NCBI GenBank assembly: GCA_021200395.1
Contig: JAJQGQ010000117.1
Location: 1-8,236 of the forward strand
DNA: 8,236 nt
Direction of reading: 5' to 3'
Source of the DNA: Erysipelotrichaceae bacterium
Lineage (GTDB): Bacteria; Bacillota_I; Bacilli_A; Erysipelotrichales; Coprobacillaceae
A program made the position numbers and the translations under genes. The notes under the pieces are model-generated. The model had not been told where the DNA came from. It did not search any database and saw only the letters and a program-made list of their open reading frames with translations. Below, in pieces: positions 5,891-8,236 of the stretch (position 1 is the stretch's first letter; the number at the start of each line of letters is the position of its first letter).

Positions 5891-7522
5891 ATGAGAACAA
5901 TTCCAAAAAAAGAAACATTAACAATTGAATTTAAAAGCGATTTGAAAATGTTAAAAGATAAAGATTTAATTGAAACCATTGTAGCAATGACAAATACTAA
6001 AGGCGGGTATTTATATTTAGGGGTTGAGGATGATGGTACAGTGACTGGTGTTCATCCAAAACATAGAGATGAGATTGGAGTTGCTGCACTAATAGCTAAT
6101 AAAACTGTACCATCAATACTTGTAAGAGCAGAATTATTAGATATTGATGATAAAGTAATATTAAGTATTGAAGTTCCAATGAGTCGAACTATTGTATCAA
6201 CATCTGATGGAAAATTATTGAGACGTCGCCTTAAAGTTGATAAAACACCCGAAAATATTCCGATGTATCCTTATGAAATATCTGTACGTTTATCTGAATT
6301 AGGTGCATTAGATTATTCGGCACAAATTTTAAAAGAAGCAACTTTAGATGATTTGGATTTTGTAGAGCGAATACGATTGCGTAATACAATAAAAATGAGA
6401 AATGGGGAACAATCATTATTATCTTTAACTGATGAAGAGCTTGACAAAGCTTTAGGATTAGTCAAAGAAGATAATGGTATATTATATCCAACTGTAACAG
6501 GTATGTTACTCATTGGTAAAGAAGAAAAAATACAACAATTCGTACCTTCAGCGAAAACAAGTTTCCAGGTGCTTGAAGGTACAAAAATAAAAACTAATGA
6601 AACAATAACGAAATCTTTATTAGCTACCTATGAAATTATTGAGAATCATTTTCAAATATTAAATACTGAAGATGAAATATTGTACGGAATGTATCGTATA
6701 CCTATTCCCGAGTTCTCTCAAAATGCGTTTCGAGAAGGAATCATTAATGCATTTTCTCACAGAGATTACAGTATATTACAATCTATTCGTATAGCAATTG
6801 AAGATGAGGGTTTAACAATAAGTAGCCCAGGTAGTTTTATTGATGGAGTGAATTTAGATAATTTATTAACAGTTGAACCACATGGTCGAAATCAATTGTT
6901 GGCAGATGCTCTTAAAAGAATTGGACTAGCTGAAAAAACGGGAAGAGGTATTGATAGTATTTATGAGGGATCGCTTGTATACGGACGACCACTACCAGAT
7001 TATAGTGAATCAAATTCCAGCTATGTTAAATTATTTATACAACGCTCTAAAGCTGATTATGCTTTTACGCGTATGATATCTCAAAATGAACATGAGTCGA
7101 ATCGTATTTTGCCTATTTATTCATTAATGATATTATCAATGCTACGCAATCATAAAATAACTTTAAAAGAATTTGTAGATGAATTACACATTAATGAAAA
7201 TAGAGTACAAGCTAATATTGATAAACTATTAGATCTTGGCTTGATTGAAACATCTGGTAGAGGATATATATTAAATTCAAAAGTATATAAAACGGAAAAT
7301 AATAATAATTTATATATTAAGGATAAAAGAATTGATAGATCAGAGTTTAATGATATTATTATTGAAGTTACTCAACAACAAGGTTATATTACAAGAAGCC
7401 ACGTTTCTAATCTTTTTGAATTAAATGATAGTCAATCTTATCGCTTGTTGCAGAAGTTGCATAAAAAAGGTATTTTGGAATTGGTTGGGAAAGGAAGAAA
7501 TGCTAAATATGTATTAAAATAA
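5891..7522 (+). CDS. AlbA_2 (Schlafen-type) domain ATP-binding transcriptional regulator, COG2865-like
   Basis: The 543-aa protein starts at ATG 5891, which has AGAGGTG 6 nt upstream; the frame upstream holds its promoter. Residues 8-130 form an AlbA_2/Schlafen nucleic-acid-binding domain: TLTIEFKSDL (10-19) and NTKGGYLYLGVEDDGTVTGV (35-54). Residues about 265-385 are a HATPase_c_4-like (GHKL) domain with NAFREGIINAFSHRDYS (278-294), SSPGSFIDG (311-319) and GRNQLLADALKRIGLAEKTG then RGIDSIY (332-358). The C-terminus holds two winged-helix-like units, about 405-465 (ENRVQANIDKLLDLGLIE) and 485-543 (SQSYRLLQKLHKKGILELVG). Family members are called predicted transcriptional regulators or putative helicases; biochemical role is poorly known, and Schlafen-like domains also occur in phage-defence proteins. 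It is a single-gene transcription unit with strong promoter, paired palindromes and its own terminator. Length is normal for the family and no damage is seen. Confidence 0.85.
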   Translation: MRTIPKKETLTIEFKSDLKMLKDKDLIETIVAMTNTKGGYLYLGVEDDGTVTGVHPKHRDEIGVAALIANKTVPSILVRAELLDIDDKVILSIEVPMSRTIVSTSDGKLLRRRLKVDKTPENIPMYPYEISVRLSELGALDYSAQILKEATLDDLDFVERIRLRNTIKMRNGEQSLLSLTDEELDKALGLVKEDNGILYPTVTGMLLIGKEEKIQQFVPSAKTSFQVLEGTKIKTNETITKSLLATYEIIENHFQILNTEDEILYGMYRIPIPEFSQNAFREGIINAFSHRDYSILQSIRIAIEDEGLTISSPGSFIDGVNLDNLLTVEPHGRNQLLADALKRIGLAEKTGRGIDSIYEGSLVYGRPLPDYSESNSSYVKLFIQRSKADYAFTRMISQNEHESNRILPIYSLMILSMLRNHKITLKEFVDELHINENRVQANIDKLLDLGLIETSGRGYILNSKVYKTENNNNLYIKDKRIDRSEFNDIIIEVTQQQGYITRSHVSNLFELNDSQSYRLLQKLHKKGILELVGKGRNAKYVLK

Positions 7523-7541
7523 CGCACTTATGTGCGTTTTT
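7521..7541 (+). terminator. Rho-independent terminator of the AlbA_2 regulator gene
   Basis: A 7-bp stem AACGCAC (7521-7527) / GTGCGTT (7532-7538) with a 4-nt loop TTAT is followed by further T residues (to 7541). The stem includes the last two bases of the stop codon. Its tail overlaps the start of the next direct-repeat promoter. Confidence 0.72.
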
Positions 7542-7570
7542 AAGTTCGTTTAAAGTTAGATGTTTATAAT
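7539..7570 (+). promoter_or_regulatory. Direct-repeat promoter, copy 2 (response-regulator type)
   Basis: TTTAAG (7539-7544) and TTTAAA (7549-7554) are spaced as in copy 1 (5683-5714), and a perfect TATAAT (7565-7570) again starts 10 bp after the second half-site. The first 15 bases of the two copies differ at one position. The downstream reading frame at 7593 has a TGGAGGT ribosome binding site, so this looks like a genuine, probably activator-dependent, promoter left in front of a broken gene. Confidence 0.45.
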
Positions 7571-7592
7571 AATATTGTCTTGGAGGTATTAT

Positions 7593-7819
7593 ATGTCATT
7601 AGAAGAATATTATGGTGGATATTTCCAACGTTTAGATGAAACAAGGGTATGAACTTATAGTAGATAATGCTCTTACCAAGGTATTTGATGCTATCGATAT
7701 TAGAGTTCCCACTTCGAACAGTAGAAGATGTACCATTTATCAATGTTTATGAAAAAGAAATAGATGAAGTACCATTTGATATAAGTGATATTATTGCAAA
7801 AAGAAAGGCTGGCAAATAA
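7593..7819 (+). pseudogene. Frameshifted gene of unknown family
   Basis: TGGAGGT (7581-7587) precedes ATG 7593, giving MSLEEYYGGYFQRLDETRV and then TGA at 7650-7652. Shifting by one base at the GGG run (7645-7647) continues as YELIVDNALTKVFDAIDIR until TGA at 7750-7752. A third frame, open from 7664, ends as LRTVEDVPFINVYEKEID then EVPFDISDIIAKRKAGK and TAA at 7817-7819. All three pieces look protein-like and run head to tail, so I read one gene of about 75 codons, perhaps an internally shortened longer one, with two frameshifts. I do not recognise the family. The promoter and RBS are intact; the first fragment alone would be a 19-aa peptide. This also accounts for the gene-free stretch between the AlbA_2 regulator and the alarmone synthetase remnant. 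Confidence 0.45.
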
Positions 7820-7830
7820 TACCAGCTTTT
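7804..7830. terminator. Weak hairpin between convergent broken genes
   Basis: GCTGG (7808-7812) pairs with CCAGC (7822-7826) around a 9-nt loop. AAA (7804-7806) can pair with TTT (7827-7829) past one bulged G. A T4 tail follows on the plus strand. It contains the stop codon at 7817-7819 and abuts the stop codon of the opposing synthetase remnant. Confidence 0.45.
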
Positions 7831-8197
7831 ACTCTACCTGATCTAATAAATTTTGCATAACCAGATCATTTTTCCATGATATTTCTGCACATTGTTTTAA
7901 TTGGGCTTTCATATCATCAGTAACATGATGATTTTCTTTTTTGTAGTTGATTTGATGTTCTAATGAAGCCCATGAATCCATGGCAATTGTTCTAATTTGT
8001 ACCTCTACAGGTATTTTGCGATGCGTATCTGAAAATGATACATCTACTAAAATAATCATATGTAAACTTCGATATCCATTAGGTTTAGGATTCTTTATAT
8101 AATCTTTTGTTTCCATGACAACGATATCGCTTTGATTTAATAGATATTCCTGTACAGTATAAATATCATTCAAAAAAGGACATATAACCTAAATTCC
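7829..8197 (-). pseudogene. Small alarmone synthetase (RelA/SpoT synthetase domain, YjbM/RelQ-like) remnant, N-terminal region broken
   Basis: The catalytic C-terminal half is clear: VICPFLNDIYTVQEYL, KDYIKNPKPNGYRSLH (guanine-stacking Tyr region) and KIPVEVQIRTIAMDSWASLE then H (catalytic Glu in ExQIRT). Such enzymes transfer pyrophosphate from ATP to GTP or GDP to make (p)ppGpp during stress. The open frame reaches only to 8188. Before it, in the same frame, codons read Gly-Ile-TAG-Val-Ile-Cys where the family has GIRVIC, and a second TAG stands at 8198-8200. A TTG at 8171-8173 has no RBS and would drop the ATP-binding part, so it is not a credible start. The first about 90 residues of a normal 210-aa enzyme would lie beyond the right edge, so whether they survive is unseen. 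A sequence error at the stops is possible but two in three codons is unlikely. Confidence 0.72.
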
Positions 8198-8236
8198 CTA
8201 AAAATTATATATTATACGTAGAACACTAGAAAGATT

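Noticed and set aside
7735..7790. Internal duplication (GTACCATTT twice, giving DVPF and EVPF)
   Set aside because: A 9-base repeat in a short A+T-rich stretch is weak evidence of a true repeat unit.

Overview
The window is A+T-rich (roughly one third G+C or less by eye) with strong Shine-Dalgarno sites, sigma-A type promoters and short hairpin terminators. Family content (AEC and MATE transporters, a lactose/cellobiose-type PTS IIB domain, a CyuA-type Fe-S cysteine desulfidase, a small alarmone synthetase) fits a gut Bacillota. Erysipelotrichia or a nearby clade is my best guess, but there is no rRNA or marker gene to prove it.

Left part (1-3628): the 3' end of an AbiEi-type antitoxin/regulator runs in from the left edge and converges on an AEC-family transporter, with a shared hairpin between them. 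Divergent from the transporter are a two-part protein ending in a PTS IIB domain and a MATE efflux transporter. The 67-bp gap before the MATE gene carries a good promoter and an inverted repeat whose right arm contains much of the ribosome binding site.

Middle part (3602-5655, minus strand): a two-gene operon encodes a CyuA/YhaM (UPF0597) family [4Fe-4S] desulfidase followed, 4 nt later, by a Fic protein. The Fic gene has lost its last part to an in-frame TAA, yet the rest of the C-terminus is still readable in the same frame. It also carries Gln in place of the last Arg of the Fic motif.

Right part (5660-8236): a 543-aa AlbA_2/Schlafen-type ATP-binding regulator (COG2865-like) sits behind a strong promoter with two palindromic operator-like elements. 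It is flanked by debris: a histidine-kinase N-box remnant on the left, and on the right an unrecognised frameshifted gene and a small alarmone synthetase whose N-terminal region carries stop codons. The two plus-strand relicts are each preceded by the same promoter layout: a TTTAAG-N4-TTTAA(G/A) direct repeat exactly 10 bp before a -10 hexamer.

I see no tRNA, rRNA, CRISPR array, transposase or intact mobile element. I do not see a convincing new multi-gene system. The most useful observations are the regulatory architectures and the cluster of decaying stress/defence-type genes.
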